From Gari tellinella (Eukaryota > Mollusca > Bivalvia > Cardiida > Psammobiidae): a stretch of 64,000 nucleotides of DNA. The notes under the pieces are model-generated. The model made no database searches and was not told the DNA's origin. It worked only from the letters and a program-made list of their open reading frames with translations. Below are positions 30,541-41,740 of this stretch, piece after piece; position 1 is the first letter of the stretch, and each line of letters begins with the position of its first letter. The stretch lies in the NCBI GenBank assembly GCA_922989275.2, contig OV277868.1, positions 78,172,216-78,236,215 on the forward strand, read 5' to 3'. The position numbers were made by a program, and so were the translations under genes.

Positions 30541-31800
30541 TGCATGCGCGTTGCACTATAAAATATAAGTTGTCTTTACAGAGAGAATAACACAATTCGT
30601 TTCGCAAAGGGCGCTCGTATTCCTATCAATTGATGTACGATCGAAACTTGATAAGTTGTTCTTGCTGTAGTTCAAAATACCCATACTTCAACGTTAAAAC
30701 GTGTAGTGACGATATGGGTATGTTCATAAGCGAGATAGCATTCTCAATTTAAAACTTATGACATACTGGTAAGGTTGATTGAAGCGAGTTAAATGTTAAT
30801 TTCCCATAGACCAAATGAAACATTTTGCATGTCTTTTACATCAATCCAAAAACAATACTGTCACTGTTTGATATTCCTTTCGCTATGTTAATGTCGTAGA
30901 AAATTTATACAGAACTGTGTCTTTTTAAAATGAGGATTTTTCCAAAGAATCCTAGTTTCTGGAGGGGTGATTTAAAGGGACACTTGCGTATTTGAAAACT
31001 TCGACAGAATCTCATAAAAAGTTCTACAAGTTGAATTAAGGTCTATATCAGAAAATTGCTAAAATAAAAATTGGGGATTGCCATGCTTTTTTAGCTCTAT
31101 CTGGCTTTGAAAAGTGTGACGTTTACCGCATTTGCTCATTGTCAGAGCAGAAAACGTCATAAGGGACACATGCACTTATATTACTACACAATAACATATT
31201 TCTAGTACACTTTTTAATTTTCTAGCATTCATTTATCACAAGCAAGTGTGAAAAAAACTTTTTAAAGCTCTTTCTTGTGTTTTAATGAACTTTTGGGCTA
31301 ATATGAATGCTGAAAACCGGAAAAATAAGACATTTTTTCTTGCCAATGTTTCACAAATACATCAATTTTGTAAACATTTTCCGTAAAAAAGTCTTTAAAC
31401 TATCTAGGCATCTAGGATAAATTATTTCTAATCAAATGGTGTAAAGAAACCTAGGTGTCGCCATGTTCATTTATGACATATGGTCAAAATTCTAATCCTA
31501 CCCCCTTAGATTTTTTGCAGAAAATATACCTCCCCCATAGCCAAAATAGGTCTCTGTTGGCCTAAAAATGAGAAATATTTATCCAATATTTGCTTAAATT
31601 GGTAAATATATGAGTGTATGTGAATACAACAGAATTTAATAAAGCTTTAGTTACTTAAAGCATTTACAGTGCTGCTTATAAAAACATAAACATAATTCAT
31701 TTTTAAGGTAATTAATGTATTGCAAATCAGAAAATATATAGTAACCAAGGTATTTAAGAAGTTTATTTTTCAACATTTTAAATATAGGCGAGTATGTCTT
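30541..31800. other. Intron sequence, nothing recognised
   Basis: AT-rich sequence with no supported exon, RNA or terminal repeats. Confidence 0.4.
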
Positions 31801-31808
31801 TAAGGAAA

Positions 31809-32246
31809 ACATTCTGACAACGAGAGGGAGGAACATTCCCCCATTGCACTAGTGGCCACAAGTCTACGGGAGGAACATTCCTCCTACGCACTAGTGGCCA
31901 CTAATCAGGGAGGAACATTCCTACAAAAGGTTAACATTCTGACAAAGAGAGGGAGGAACATTCCCCCATCGCACTAGTGGCCACATGTCTAAGGGAGGAA
32001 CATTCCTCCTAAATGTTAACAGTCTGACAAAGAGAGGGAGGAACATTCCTCCATCACACTAGTGGCCACAAGTCTAAGGGAGGAACATTCCTCCTAAAGG
32101 TTAACATTCTGACAAAGAGAGGGAGGAACATTCCTCCATCACACTAGTGGCCACAAGTCTAAGGGAGGAACATTCCTGCTAAAGGTTAACATTCTGACAA
32201 AGAGAGGGAGGAACATTCCTCCATCACACTAGTGGCCACAAGTCTA
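31809..32246. repeat. 85 bp minisatellite, about five units
   Basis: Units begin ACATTCTGACAAAGAGAGGG at about 31809, 31934, 32019, 32104 and 32189. The last three spacings are exactly 85 bp; the first unit is 125 bp, with an extra internal partial repeat. Each 85 bp unit has two copies of the palindrome GAGGAACATTCCTC (or a close variant) and one CACTAGTGGCCAC. Confidence 0.9.
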
Positions 32247-32797
32247 TATGGTTGTGTTGTTTACAATAGATATAGTAAAGATATGCAGTAATCAGTACAG
32301 ACACAAATCAAGTGTCACATCATAAATGTAGCATCTGACCTCGGTTTACATGTTTTGTGCTTCAATACAATACAATGAATGTTTTTTTTCAAGAAACAAT
32401 AAACAGGGGAATATTTACTGTGAGAAATCGATCAGGTTGTACGTCTTTGTACAAATCGGATTTACACGTTTTATGTTATTATTATACCAGATTTATATAG
32501 CGCTCTTTTCACACAGGGGTTGTGCGTTCAAAAGCGTTTCACATGAAATTACACAAATGTACCCACAAAGCGAGAAGATACATATAATTACATTTAGATC
32601 TTAAATAAACATGGTACCTTATGGATTTATATGGAAACAAATTCCGGAAAAGGGAAATTCTGTCAATGTTATTACCAATGTTATATAAAAATAATGTATC
32701 GATAGTTTGTAAAATCAACTTTTAAAATGAGTCAAATATTCAAGTAAAAAAGATCAATTGCATGATTAAAATGGTGAAAGATGTTTAAGAATTATAC
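32247..32797. other. Intron sequence, nothing recognised
   Basis: No feature supported. AGATTTATATAGCGCTCTTTT with following GCGTTCAAAAGCG resembles, inverted, 17840-17880 (a possible old dispersed repeat). Confidence 0.4.
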
Positions 32798-33470
32798 CAC
32801 AGACCCCGCCAGCTGGTTTCAAAAGAGATCAGAGTCGTATCCCTACCATCAAGATCCAAATTAGACACAAAACATCTACAGAATGAACACAACCCTGGGT
32901 AGCAGTCATCCTCCCTCTCCACCCCACACCCACGGGACCTACATAATCCATGGCTGAAATTAAACCCTTAACTTGTAGAACATAGAGATAAGAAGCTGAC
33001 CTAGAATTAAAGGTGATAAAGGTGAAAGGTGATAGGTTTATCAAGTCTGAAATTTATATGTCATATTCTTCCGACTTTTACAATTACCTCCCTGTTCATC
33101 GAGTCATAAGTCAGCCATTTACATTCGGCGCTACTAGCAGCCACGACACATTGACTTTTTTCCCTCTCAGGTACCCATTTAAATCACCTGGGTGAAGTGG
33201 AGCAATGTAGGGTTGAGTTTTTGCTCAGAAAAAATTCAGTGATCCTGACAGGGCTCGAACCAGGAACCTCTCGCTTCCTAGTCAAGCGTCCTACCATTGG
33301 GCCACCGACACCGATACCACAGACCCCAAGCCAGTCGGTTTCAAAGAGATCAGAGTCGTATCCCTACCATCTAGATCCACAAAATAGGCACGGACAAACG
33401 GTACAACTCCAGAACTCCCACTTAGACCCACAACATCTACAGCAAGAACATAGCCCAGAGGTAACAGTCA
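32798..33470. repeat. Duplicated 0.14 kb segment split by a SINE
   Basis: TACCACAGACCCC, TCAGAGTCGTATCCCTACC and ACAACATCTACAG-type sequence occur at 32798-32925 and again at 33314-33470, on either side of the SINE at 33064-33311. Confidence 0.6.
33064..33311 (-). mobile_element. tRNA-derived SINE (family 1)
   Basis: Second copy of the 14111-14346 SINE. The minus strand has the tRNA head with GGTTCGAGCCCTGTCAGG and a body with CACCCAGGTGATTTAAATGG. Confidence 0.75.
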
Positions 33471-33516
33471 TCCATTTCCTATTGTGTTCTAATAACAAAT
33501 ATTAAAGAAGTGTGTT

Positions 33517-33890
33517 TTCAGACGTTTTTTGAAGACTGCAACTGGGCTCGCATCTCTGATATCTGATGGTAGAGTGTTCCAGAGCTTTGGGACTGCATAC
33601 ATGAAACTTCTATCTCCAAACTTCACCAAACGACTTCTCGGTACAACCAGCGATACTGTTAACTCGCAGACCGCAAGTCTCTTCGCGGTTTATACACGTC
33701 AAGCATACTGACAATGTACCTTGGAGAATCATTGCACATGACTTTGTATGCGAGTGTCAGAATTTTGAACTCAATTCTGTGTTGAACTGGAAGCCAGACT
33801 GGAGTGATATGATTGTTCCGAGGAGTCCTGGTAATGTTGCGGGCTGCTGTATGTTGCACACACTGTAGTTATCTTCGTGAGTTTTGGGAA
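33517..33890 (-). pseudogene. LINE reverse-transcriptase C-terminal remnant
   Basis: The minus strand around 33659-33859 encodes HITPVWLPVQHRIEFKILTL and AYKVMCNDSPRYI. This matches the common tail of CR1/Rex-like LINE ORFs (HWLPVxxRIxFKIxxLxYK). No upstream RT is present, so it is a 5'-truncated, dead fragment. Confidence 0.6.
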
Positions 33891-33982
33891 TACCATATTA
33901 GAATCCCACGTTAGAAATAATAATTGTTGTGAACATAATTGGCTAAACTCAATTTACAGATTATACAGGACAGTTGTGGGTC

Positions 33983-34306
33983 TTAAGTTCCAAGTTCAAG
34001 GTTAAAATACGATGTGCGTGTCTTTAGATGCTGTAATAGTTGTCGGTTAGCATTAGCCTTATTGCGCCCAGATTGAGGGTGAACCTTAACCACCAAATTT
34101 TCAAAATGCGGTAGCCTTAGCCATTCCAGCATCAACTCAGTACACGAAAACACCTGTAACTTCCTTAATTTTAAACAAAGCAATATGGTATTCATAGGAT
34201 GGACAGACACATACTTTGATTTACTTTCGACATCGTTGGATTCATGCGAGTTTGTCATATGTAGGAGATATTCAGTCCCAAAGAAAGAAAAATGGTGTTT
34301 TGGCAT
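33983..34306 (-). CDS. Hypothetical 107-codon frame, unrecognised
   Basis: Opens MPKHHFSFFGTEYLL and includes KLRKLQVFSCTELMLEWL and KVHPQSGRNKANANRQLL. No domain recognised and no splice sites support it. It sits in an intron and may be transposon-derived or chance. Confidence 0.2.
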   Translation of the reverse strand: MPKHHFSFFGTEYLLHMTNSHESNDVESKSKYVSVHPMNTILLCLKLRKLQVFSCTELMLEWLRLPHFENLVVKVHPQSGRNKANANRQLLQHLKTRTSYFNLELGT

Positions 34307-34585
34307 CTTGATTCACGTTGATTCACTGATTTAATACACAATTCTGAATGTAATTAGGAAAATATTACACCAGCATGTTCCCCAAACATTGCTTTTAACG
34401 GCTGCATGCAAAGAAATGCCGATCTTCAGAAAGTAGGAGTATTTAGGAGCGAAATACAAACTCGCCTTTTTAAACGACTCTCGCTGCGCGAGGTAACCCC
34501 AGCTTTATCGATGGGGTGCTCTTAACCCATTGGACGATGTGACGGACGTCCTTACATTTAGCAGGCTACGTATTTTGTCGGCAGT

Positions 34586-34815
34586 TAACTCTTTCACTGT
34601 CAAGTTTCATCCTCTACTTTAACCCTCTTACCGCCAAAGTTTCGTCTGCATTGGTAGTGTCGTCTGCAATATCTTTGAAGTCAGCTTTAGGGCTGTTATA
34701 CCTGAAGAAGTATCGATACGCTTGTCAAACAGTTTGGTTCCTGATCAGACGCCATGTTACGCGGCGTATAATCAGGATCCAAACTGTTAACAAAACATTG
34801 GCAGAGAAAGAGTTT
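34586..34815. mobile_element. TTAA-type MITE, with a nested partial copy
   Basis: Starts TTAACTCTTTCACTGTCAAG, followed 36 bases on by a second start TTAACCCTCTTACCGCC, and ends GGCAGAGAAAGAGTTT. The cassette is at 34728-34795. Confidence 0.55.
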
Positions 34816-34884
34816 CGATGTTTCGTCTGCAACAATTCACACTTCTGATTCATCACCAGAGCATGAGAGTATAGAATATAAGAG

Positions 34885-34960
34885 TGGCAAACAACTTGGA
34901 TCCAGATGAGACACCGAGTTACTCGATGTCTCATCTGGCTCTAAACTGTTTGCGACAGTT
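34885..34960. repeat. Solitary palindromic cassette
   Basis: GCAAACAACTTGGATCC, GATGAGACACCGAG and their complements form a hairpin with a TTACTC centre. No flanking MITE ends recognised. Confidence 0.7.
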
Positions 34961-35149
34961 ATTTCGGTAGTGTGCAGAATTACATACCGATATAACACAA
35001 CACTATGTATCATTGAAACGCTGACACACATCCGTGTAAAGGGCCACATATATAAATGACACAAAATGACACAACAATTTCCATAAATAAACGCCCCGAC
35101 TTATAATAAACGACAACTGCAATGTTAAGATAAGTGTAACTTTAGATCT

Positions 35150-35392
35150 GGGGCCCGTTTTACTAAACAACTTACGCAAATTATTTGCGTAAGTCAAAAT
35201 TTTAAATTTTAATTTATATTTTTTATTATCACTTGCTACAAACATCAAATAGTCAGATCAGAGGACGCGCTTTTAGCGCGTCCTCTGATCTGGCTATTTG
35301 CTGTTTGCAAACGTTTATGATCGAAACATAAGAGCTAAACGATTTTGACTTACGCAAACTTTTTGCGTAAGTAGTTTAGTAAGACGGGCCCC
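35150..35392. mobile_element. MITE with GGGGCCCG ends (family E)
   Basis: Inverted ends GGGGCCCGTTTTACTAAAC and GTTTAGTAAGACGGGCCCC. Each terminal region has its own small hairpin (ACTTACGCAAA/TTTGCGTAAGT). The centre (35245-35310) is a cassette variant with AGATCAGAGGACGCGC arms. Element class not assigned. Confidence 0.85.
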
Positions 35393-35668
35393 AGGTGGCT
35401 ACATAATATAGACCATGCAAATATGAAAACTCCTTTTTTCTGCATTACTTTTAGCCTGATTTAATTAGTAATTGTTCTTTGAAAGTTGACATGCTGATTC
35501 ATTTAGAAGGCGCTATATACAAACTTGACAGTACCACTTATAAATACGTATAAACAAATTGCAGCCCGAACGCAACACGTTAGCCATATAAATACAATAA
35601 ACTAGACCCTGTCAAGGTCATATTTAGTGGACGCCTGATTACCAGTGCCCACTGAACTGTTGATACAT

Positions 35669-35839
35669 ACACATTACCAGTTGACAGTGCGATACAGAGT
35701 GATGTATTTAGCTCGAGACGTTTTTGGCGGAAATAGCCGATCTGACGAGCGCCTTGGCGCGAGTCTGATCGGTTGTTTCCGCCAAAATGTCGAGAGCTAA
35801 ATGCAACACTCTGTGGCGCACTGTCAACTGGTGATGTGT
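35669..35839. repeat. Hairpin of about 170 bp, GC-rich centre
   Basis: Arms ACACATTACCAGTTGACAGT, TTTAGCTCGAGAC and TTTTTGGCGGAAA with complements, centred near 35754 (GCGCCTTGGCGC). A foldback element, distinct from the cassette. Confidence 0.85.
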
Positions 35840-36117
35840 TTATTATATGCCTTGAATACACTCCAGAAACAACTAAATAGTTGTTTAAATCATTTTATAT
35901 CCAAAATGTTTTAGTTATTTGAAGCAGAAACAGATTTTTTGCATGCCACAAAGAATAACGCGACACTTTTACATGAACGTAAATGACGTCACGTTAAATC
36001 GAAAGCGAGGTCAGCGTAAAATACAAAGTGGCTGATACAAGGTGGCTGATACAGACTCTTGTATTTAACTCGGCAGATACACGCGGAAATGCTCGATATC
36101 ATACGAAGGCATATAAT

Positions 36118-36366
36118 AAAGTGGAGAAAACGCTATTCTTTCCCGTTTTAATAAACGTAAACGGAATGCAAACGTAGTGCATTAAAACATAGAAAAGGTT
36201 AATCGTTCGACAATTATGAATATCCATGTTGATCTGAGTGGCTACCAGTTGGGAGCCTGATCAGACACCGGACTACCCGGCGTCTGATCTGGCTCCAAAC
36301 TGTTTGAAATGGAAATAATTGTTTAAGCGTAAACGCATTATTGGAAAAAAACTAACGTCTACTGTA
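36118..36366. mobile_element. MITE family A (CAGTGGAGAA ends)
   Basis: GTGGAGAAAACGCTATTCTT to CTACTGTATA. The cassette is at 36240-36310. A decayed copy. Confidence 0.65.
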
Positions 36367-37065
36367 TACAATCTTAACCTTCAATGTCAAATGTTAAAGA
36401 CCTTCTGTTTCCAACCATTTCGGAAATACCACATCGTCTGCTAAAATTTGTAATCTGCAATGCAATGCTAAAACTCATATTTTTTAAATCTTTGATTGCA
36501 GAAATATTTTTATGAATTTTGAATATGATTACGTGGCGTCTTATCTTGATCCAAACAGTTCTTCAAGGTCGAACTCAGTCGCCAATGTTCGTTACAAGAG
36601 TTGTGTATAATCGATAGAAAGTGCGCTTTAATACACTTAGCTATTCCTGAAGTAGACCAAAACAAAAGCGGTCACGTGATTATGTATGAAATATACACAT
36701 GAATAATTCTAAACAACAAACAAGGTCGGATCTATGTTTTCAATAAAAGGTGCGTACGAGAATATTTATTCCAATACAATCATTTTGAAATACACTCAGA
36801 CAAAAATGAAAATTTTATAACATCCTTTAAAATGTTGTTAATATAATTATTTAGATTGTTATGCTCCCTGCATCTATAGATGTGGAGGCATAATTATAGT
36901 GATCGTCATTTCCGTCCGTCCGTCCGTAGTAAGGTTAACCGGTTTCGTCTAGCATCAACACCGCTTACTCAAATACTTAGATACTTATACATGTGTTGCC
37001 TAGGACCATTCCCAAACCAACAACATCACCCAATCTCTATTTAGACTGACTTTTGTTTAATCTGA
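36367..37065. other. Intron sequence with a (CCGT)n tract
   Basis: GTCCGTCCGTCCGTAG near 36913 is preceded by GTGGAGGCATAATTATAG. No exon seen. Confidence 0.45.
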
Positions 37066-37439
37066 GTGGCAAACAATTACAATTGAGCATTATTTTTTTA
37101 TAAACTAAAAGCCGGCGTCTGATCGGGCTCTTAACTGTTTGCAATTGAAATAATAAGTATAGTGTTAACGCGTTGATTTGGAAAGAATAACGTGTTATAC
37201 AGTGGAGAAAACGTTATTCTTTCCCATTAAACGCTAAAACTATTATTTGCAGGGCAAACAGTTTGGAGCCAGATCAGACGCCGGGTAACCCGGCGTCTGA
37301 TCAGGCTCCAAACTGTTTGCCACCAAGATAAACATGAATGATCAGAATTGTCCAAAAATTGTACTTTTCTACGTTTTGGTGTTTTGCGTTTGCGTCCGTT
37401 TGCGTTTAAACGGGAAAGAATAACAGATTCTCCATTGTA
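37066..37439. mobile_element. MITE family A: partial plus complete copy
   Basis: 37198-37439 is complete: TACAGTGGAGAAAACGTTAT, TTCTTTCCC, cassette 37253-37323 with a perfect GGGTAACCC centre, and end GGGAAAGAATAACAG...CCATTGTA. 37066-37197 is an eroded copy abutting it. Confidence 0.8.
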
Positions 37440-38067
37440 CACTATGAAAGACACCCACAGTGGAGATGTAATTATAAACTCGTTTATGCTGCAATAATTA
37501 TGTCCACTGCAAACGAACAGATGCCGCATTTTCTTTATGATATTTTACTGTTCATAGATTTCACCTTTTAATGCAAGTATTTTATAAAACAAAAATACGA
37601 ACAAAACGGTTGGGTCACATGTTATCTCAACTTTAGATTCGGTCCTTCCTTTATTGGTAATTAATCAGACACCGGGTGATCCAATACGTAATGGGAGATA
37701 AATACTGCTATATTAAGAAATCACAAAATTACTGCAGTTATCGCGCTTCATCCTAAAACTGTTGCAACCAATAGCGCTTATGGTGGACGCCAAGTTATTG
37801 ACCTGGCACTAAACAGTCTGGAACGGACATACGGAATTTAGTTTAAACACGGTTATTTTTGCAATGTCTCAACTGTACAAAACATGTTTGAAACATTATT
37901 ATCAAATGAATTATTCGTGTTTGCAGTTTAGTTTTAATAACACTTTAGGAGTATAAGTGGCAACAATTTGGATACTGATCAATATCCGAATCATTCAGTG
38001 TCTGATGAAGATCGATGTGCATTTCTTTCGCAAAACTCTAGTTAAGACGCGTTTGACGGTTATTCCT
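37440..38067. other. Intron sequence, nothing recognised
   Basis: No supported feature. Confidence 0.4.
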
Positions 38068-38312
38068 TAACCCTTTCACTGCCAAATCGTTCATGAGATT
38101 TTTACCCCTTCACCGTTTTATTGTCGTCTGCTTTAATTTTGTTGTCAGCAATGTCGGTTCAAATTTTTCAAAATAAGGCATTATGACTGAAGAAATTTCA
38201 AAACGAGTGTCAATAATGTTTCAAACATGTTTCGAACCGATAAAAATAACGGATTATAACGGACATTAATCGGTAATTGACATTGTCGATTTAAAGGTTC
38301 AGGACCGATTAA
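38068..38312. mobile_element. Decayed TTAA MITE (family D)
   Basis: Left end TTAACCCTTTCACTGCC and the TTGTCGTCTGC block typical of the family. Right end and cassette heavily eroded. Confidence 0.5.
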
Positions 38313-38506
38313 GTTATGAGAGCAACTATATAAAATTGACGTTGACATTTTAAAAGACGAATAAAGGACAATATATCTTTATAGACACGCTAGAGTTGGA
38401 AGCATCCAGTGTTAAACACCAGACTAGATCAAATAAGTGAATAACGGCCAGACTACTTTATAAAGCCATATAAAAGACATAAATAAACCAGACATTTCTC
38501 AATACA

Positions 38507-38971
38507 GTACAGTTGAAAAGACGTTATTCGTTCCCAATAAATAGGTTTACGCTTACAGTGGAGAATGTGTTATTTTTCCCGTTTAAACGCAAACGTACGC
38601 AAACGCAAAGCGCTAAAACGTAGAAAAAACAACTTTTGGACAATTCTGATATTTCATGTTTATCTTGGTGGCAAACAGTTTGGAGCCTGATCGGACGCCG
38701 GGTTACCCGGCGTCTGATATGGCTCCAAACAGTTTGCACTGCAAATAATAGTTTTAGCGTAAACGCGTTTATTGGGAAAGAATAGCAGATTCTCCACTGT
38801 ACAATATCATTTCTATTGCAAACAAGGTAATCCGGCGTCTGATCAGGCTCCAAACTGTTTACCGCTCAAATTGAAATTACTCGTCAAATGTTTTCAAAAC
38901 GTTTCCATTTTCTCTGTTTACTGCAATGCGTTTGCGTTTAAAGGGGAAATAATAACGTATTCTCCACTGTA
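38507..38971. mobile_element. Cluster of three family A MITE copies
   Basis: 38554-38801 is complete and reversed (cassette 38669-38740). 38507-38553 is a truncated copy before it. 38808-38971 is a third copy lacking its left end. Adjacent ends read CCACTGTA, suggesting insertion into earlier copies. Confidence 0.8.
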
Positions 38972-39051
38972 CCAGGCCTGGTGAGATCTGTAGTAAATTG
39001 ATCTGTCTTTTAGACTGACTATTGAAAATGTGCTCCTACAGGGGGAAGACG

Positions 39052-39302
39052 TTAGCCTTTTCACACTTAAAGACGCCACAACACGTGTTTGCAAACAGTT
39101 TGGACCCTGATCAGACGCCGCGTGACGCGGCGTCTGATCAGGGTCCAAACTGTTTGACACTCGAATTGATATGTTTTAAGACATACTACATAAATTGAAT
39201 CTTACTTGGAAACGATTTTGTAAACAACAACATTGAAGCAGACGACATTAAAACGGCGAAGGGGTAAACATCTCACGATTAATGTGCCAGTGAAAGAGTT
39301 AA
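39052..39302. mobile_element. TTAA-type MITE (family D)
   Basis: Ends TTAGCCTTTTCACAC and GCCAGTGAAAGAGTTAA. The cassette at 39090-39155 is perfect, with GGACCC arms and a GCGTGACGC centre. Confidence 0.7.
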
Positions 39303-39382
39303 AAACACTCCCTTTCGAACGAAACTAAGCATAAACGCAAAACATTGCTAACAATGAGAGAATCTTGAAAATGTTGGCGTGT

Positions 39383-39616
39383 ATGGTATTTCACCCGCCC
39401 AGTGGATTCTTCCATGTTTTTATATTGGATTTGTCAATTTTGATCTAAGGGGTGCTTGGGCTAAACTTTCATTGTCGATTTGTTTTGTATTGAAAATCCT
39501 ATTAGTAAACAATGTAGACTCTGATCAGACGCCGCGTTATGCGGTGTCTGATCAGAGTCTACACTGTTTGTCTATGTCAACTATATATTAGGATCATGGG
39601 CAGAATTGAGTTAAAT
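39383..39616. mobile_element. TTAA-type MITE with the inverted-loop cassette (copy 1)
   Basis: Related to 15122-15350 (CCCAGTGGATTCTTCC; TTATATTGGATTTG; TAGACTCT arms). Cassette about 39507-39575, centre CGCGTTATGCG. Copy 2 is 49172-49405, where the centre reads CGCATAACGCG. Confidence 0.75.
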
Positions 39617-39790
39617 ATTTAGTGGAAAACAGTTAATAGTCCACTCAGATGCCAGGTTAATGTTTGCAATGGTTAATTTGTTCGTGTCTACCATCAGTTG
39701 GCTAATTTGAAGCTGGAGAGAGCGGGGAAGAGATACAGAAACCCCGGGCGCGTATAACCTACTCTCACTATCGACAAAGCTCTCTGGAGT

Positions 39791-39934
39791 TTTGGATGCC
39801 CAGTGTAAGGCACTGATACATCGGGCCTCGCTTTATAAAGTCCCGTCCGAATGACTTCTAATGAATCCGGCTGGGGATCGTACTCACGACACCTTGTATC
39901 GTAGTCGAGCGCTTTATCACCGGACCACGTTAGG
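39791..39934 (-). mobile_element. tRNA-derived SINE (family 2)
   Basis: The minus strand reads CCTAACGTGGTCCGGTGATA, GCGCTCGACTACGATAC and GTACGATCCCCAGCC, a tRNA-like head with a decayed B box, then TTTATAAAG. Copy 2 is at 49580-49723; an older relative is at 2577-2712. Confidence 0.6.
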
Positions 39935-40212
39935 CTATACAAAATATTTGTAAAGGTAATGGTCCATGAGGGTATAAACTGGAACTATTTTCTTCAGCGG
40001 AGGAATAAATTAAATACGCTAAAAGTCGCTTCTATGGGGGAAAGGGTTAATGGGAAGGTAAAGCGTCCTCTTCACTGTTACACTGGCGACTAACAACACG
40101 ATAACACAGAGTCTTGTCTCCAGTGTACACATTAACTTTTTTACTAACAGGTTGAAATGCCGTCATACACCAATTGATTGTTTCCTCGCAAAATTCTATA
40201 TTCTGCTTTAAT

Positions 40213-40430
40213 TTAACCCTTTCATGAACAAATGTATCGCGAGGTTTGTACCCTTTCATCGCCATATTGTCGTTTGTTTCAATATTGTTTTCTGCAATAT
40301 CGTTTCAAAGTTAGATTTAAGGCAGTATAACTGACGTAATTTCAAAACAAGCGACAAACAGTTTTGATCATGATTAGATGCAGCGTTACGCAAATGCGCT
40401 TTATGACGTCATTGAGAGTAAAAGGGTTAA
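40213..40430. mobile_element. TTAA MITE (family D), cassette mostly lost
   Basis: Ends TTAACCCTTTCATGAAC and GAGAGTAAAAGGGTTAA. Only a half cassette (ACAGTTTTGATCATGATTAG) remains. Copy 2 at 50002-50219. Confidence 0.65.
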
Positions 40431-40790
40431 AGTTGTATCAAATACTGGTTTTAATATCAATACTAGTGTCAATCAGTTGGTATATACCAGCGTTATAACG
40501 TTCATACACCACTTGATATTTGGTATCTGAACAGGGTTCACGTTGGCGCCTGTTGTTGTGAAATAATTAGACAAAACTGCTTTGGGTGAAATGCGTTAAG
40601 CCTGAGCATTATATTTCTTCAAAACACCGACTATCATTTACATTTTGAATGAATCTATTATCCCAGACAGACGGAAATATAGACACTGCCCAAGGCTATC
40701 GTGAAAAGCCTGTAAACTGAAAAAACCGCCATTATGAAAATTGTGCCGACCAATTTAGGAGAGTTTTAATGTTTGTGAATCGATGATTAC

Positions 40791-41040
40791 TACAGTGGAG
40801 AATGTGTTATTCTTTCCCAATAAACGCGTTTACGCTAAAACTATTATTTACAATACAAACAGTTTGGAGCCAGATCAGACGCCGGGTAACCCAGCGTCTG
40901 ATCAGGCTCCAAACTGTTTGCCACCAAGATAAACATGAATTATCAGAATTGTCTAAAAGTTGTTCTTTTCTACGTTTTAGTGCTTTGCGTTTGCGTACGT
41001 TTGCGTTTAAACGGGAAAGAATAACAGATTATCCACTGTA
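40791..41040. mobile_element. MITE family A, best-preserved copy (250 bp)
   Basis: TACAGTGGAGAATGTGTTAT and ATAACAGATTATCCACTGTA are the ends, with inner TTCTTTCCC/GGGAAAGAA. Cassette 40855-40923, one mismatch at the centre (GGGTAACCCA). Copy 2 at 50580-50829. Confidence 0.85.
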
Positions 41041-41087
41041 TAAAAAATGAATACAGAAATTAATACCTAAAGAAGTATAAATTATAA

Positions 41088-41300
41088 TGACAGCGGGGAA
41101 GACGTTATTATTTCCCACTTAAACGCAACTTAAATGCAAACGAAACGCAATAAACTGTAGAACATTACATGTTTTAATTTCTAAATGTTTACTATAGCCT
41201 GAGTGGCAAACTGTTTGGAGCCTGATCAGACGTCGAGGTACTCTGTGTCTTGTCCGACTCCAAACTATTTGTAATAGAAGTGATAGTTAAGGAATAAACG
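41088..41300. mobile_element. MITE family A, right-truncated
   Basis: Starts GCGGGGAAGACGTTATTATT. Cassette about 41205-41270 with decayed right arm (CTTGTCCGACTCCAAAC). Copy 2 at 50877-51089. Confidence 0.6.
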
Positions 41301-41740
41301 ACATCGTGCGTTTACGAAATTTGCCCCCAGCGTTCATACGGCAGAAAGATGTATTTTATTCCATATACATGTGTAGTTATATTTTTATATTCTCCAGTGT
41401 CCATTAAAAGTGTATATTGACAACATTTATTTTTATGTATACATGAACATATCATATACATGTATCAGCCAAATATGTTTGATAAACGTAATCCTGGATG
41501 TAACAGCCATTCTATCTCTATAATATGGTATGAAAAGTAGTCCCAAATGCATGAATGGGAGTTGCATTACAAATTCAGGCTTTTACCTAGTAAAGTTTTT
41601 CTCTGTGACTTAAAAACACTTATAAGACATTAAATATTGTATGCGACCACCGTTCATGATATAGGCCCATTTGATTTTACCAGGACCAGGTCAAAGCATG
41701 CATAACCACATCTGTGAGGAAAAGGTAAATGCGTGTAGTA

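Noticed and set aside
31860..32240. Heat-shock promoter array
   Set aside because: Each palindrome has only two GAA/TTC units, and no gene starts nearby. Kept only as a checkable note under the minisatellite.
31809..32246. CRISPR-like regular repeats
   Set aside because: The units are contiguous 85 bp minisatellite copies without unique spacers, in an animal genome.
37227..38984. Frames containing RRRVTRRLIRLQTV-like peptides
   Set aside because: This peptide is the translation of the GATCAGACGCC cassette and recurs wherever the palindrome does. It is not a protein family.
39694..39942. 82-codon minus frame, identical in both duplicate copies
   Set aside because: It overlaps the tRNA-derived SINE. 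Identity between copies reflects the recent duplication, not selection.
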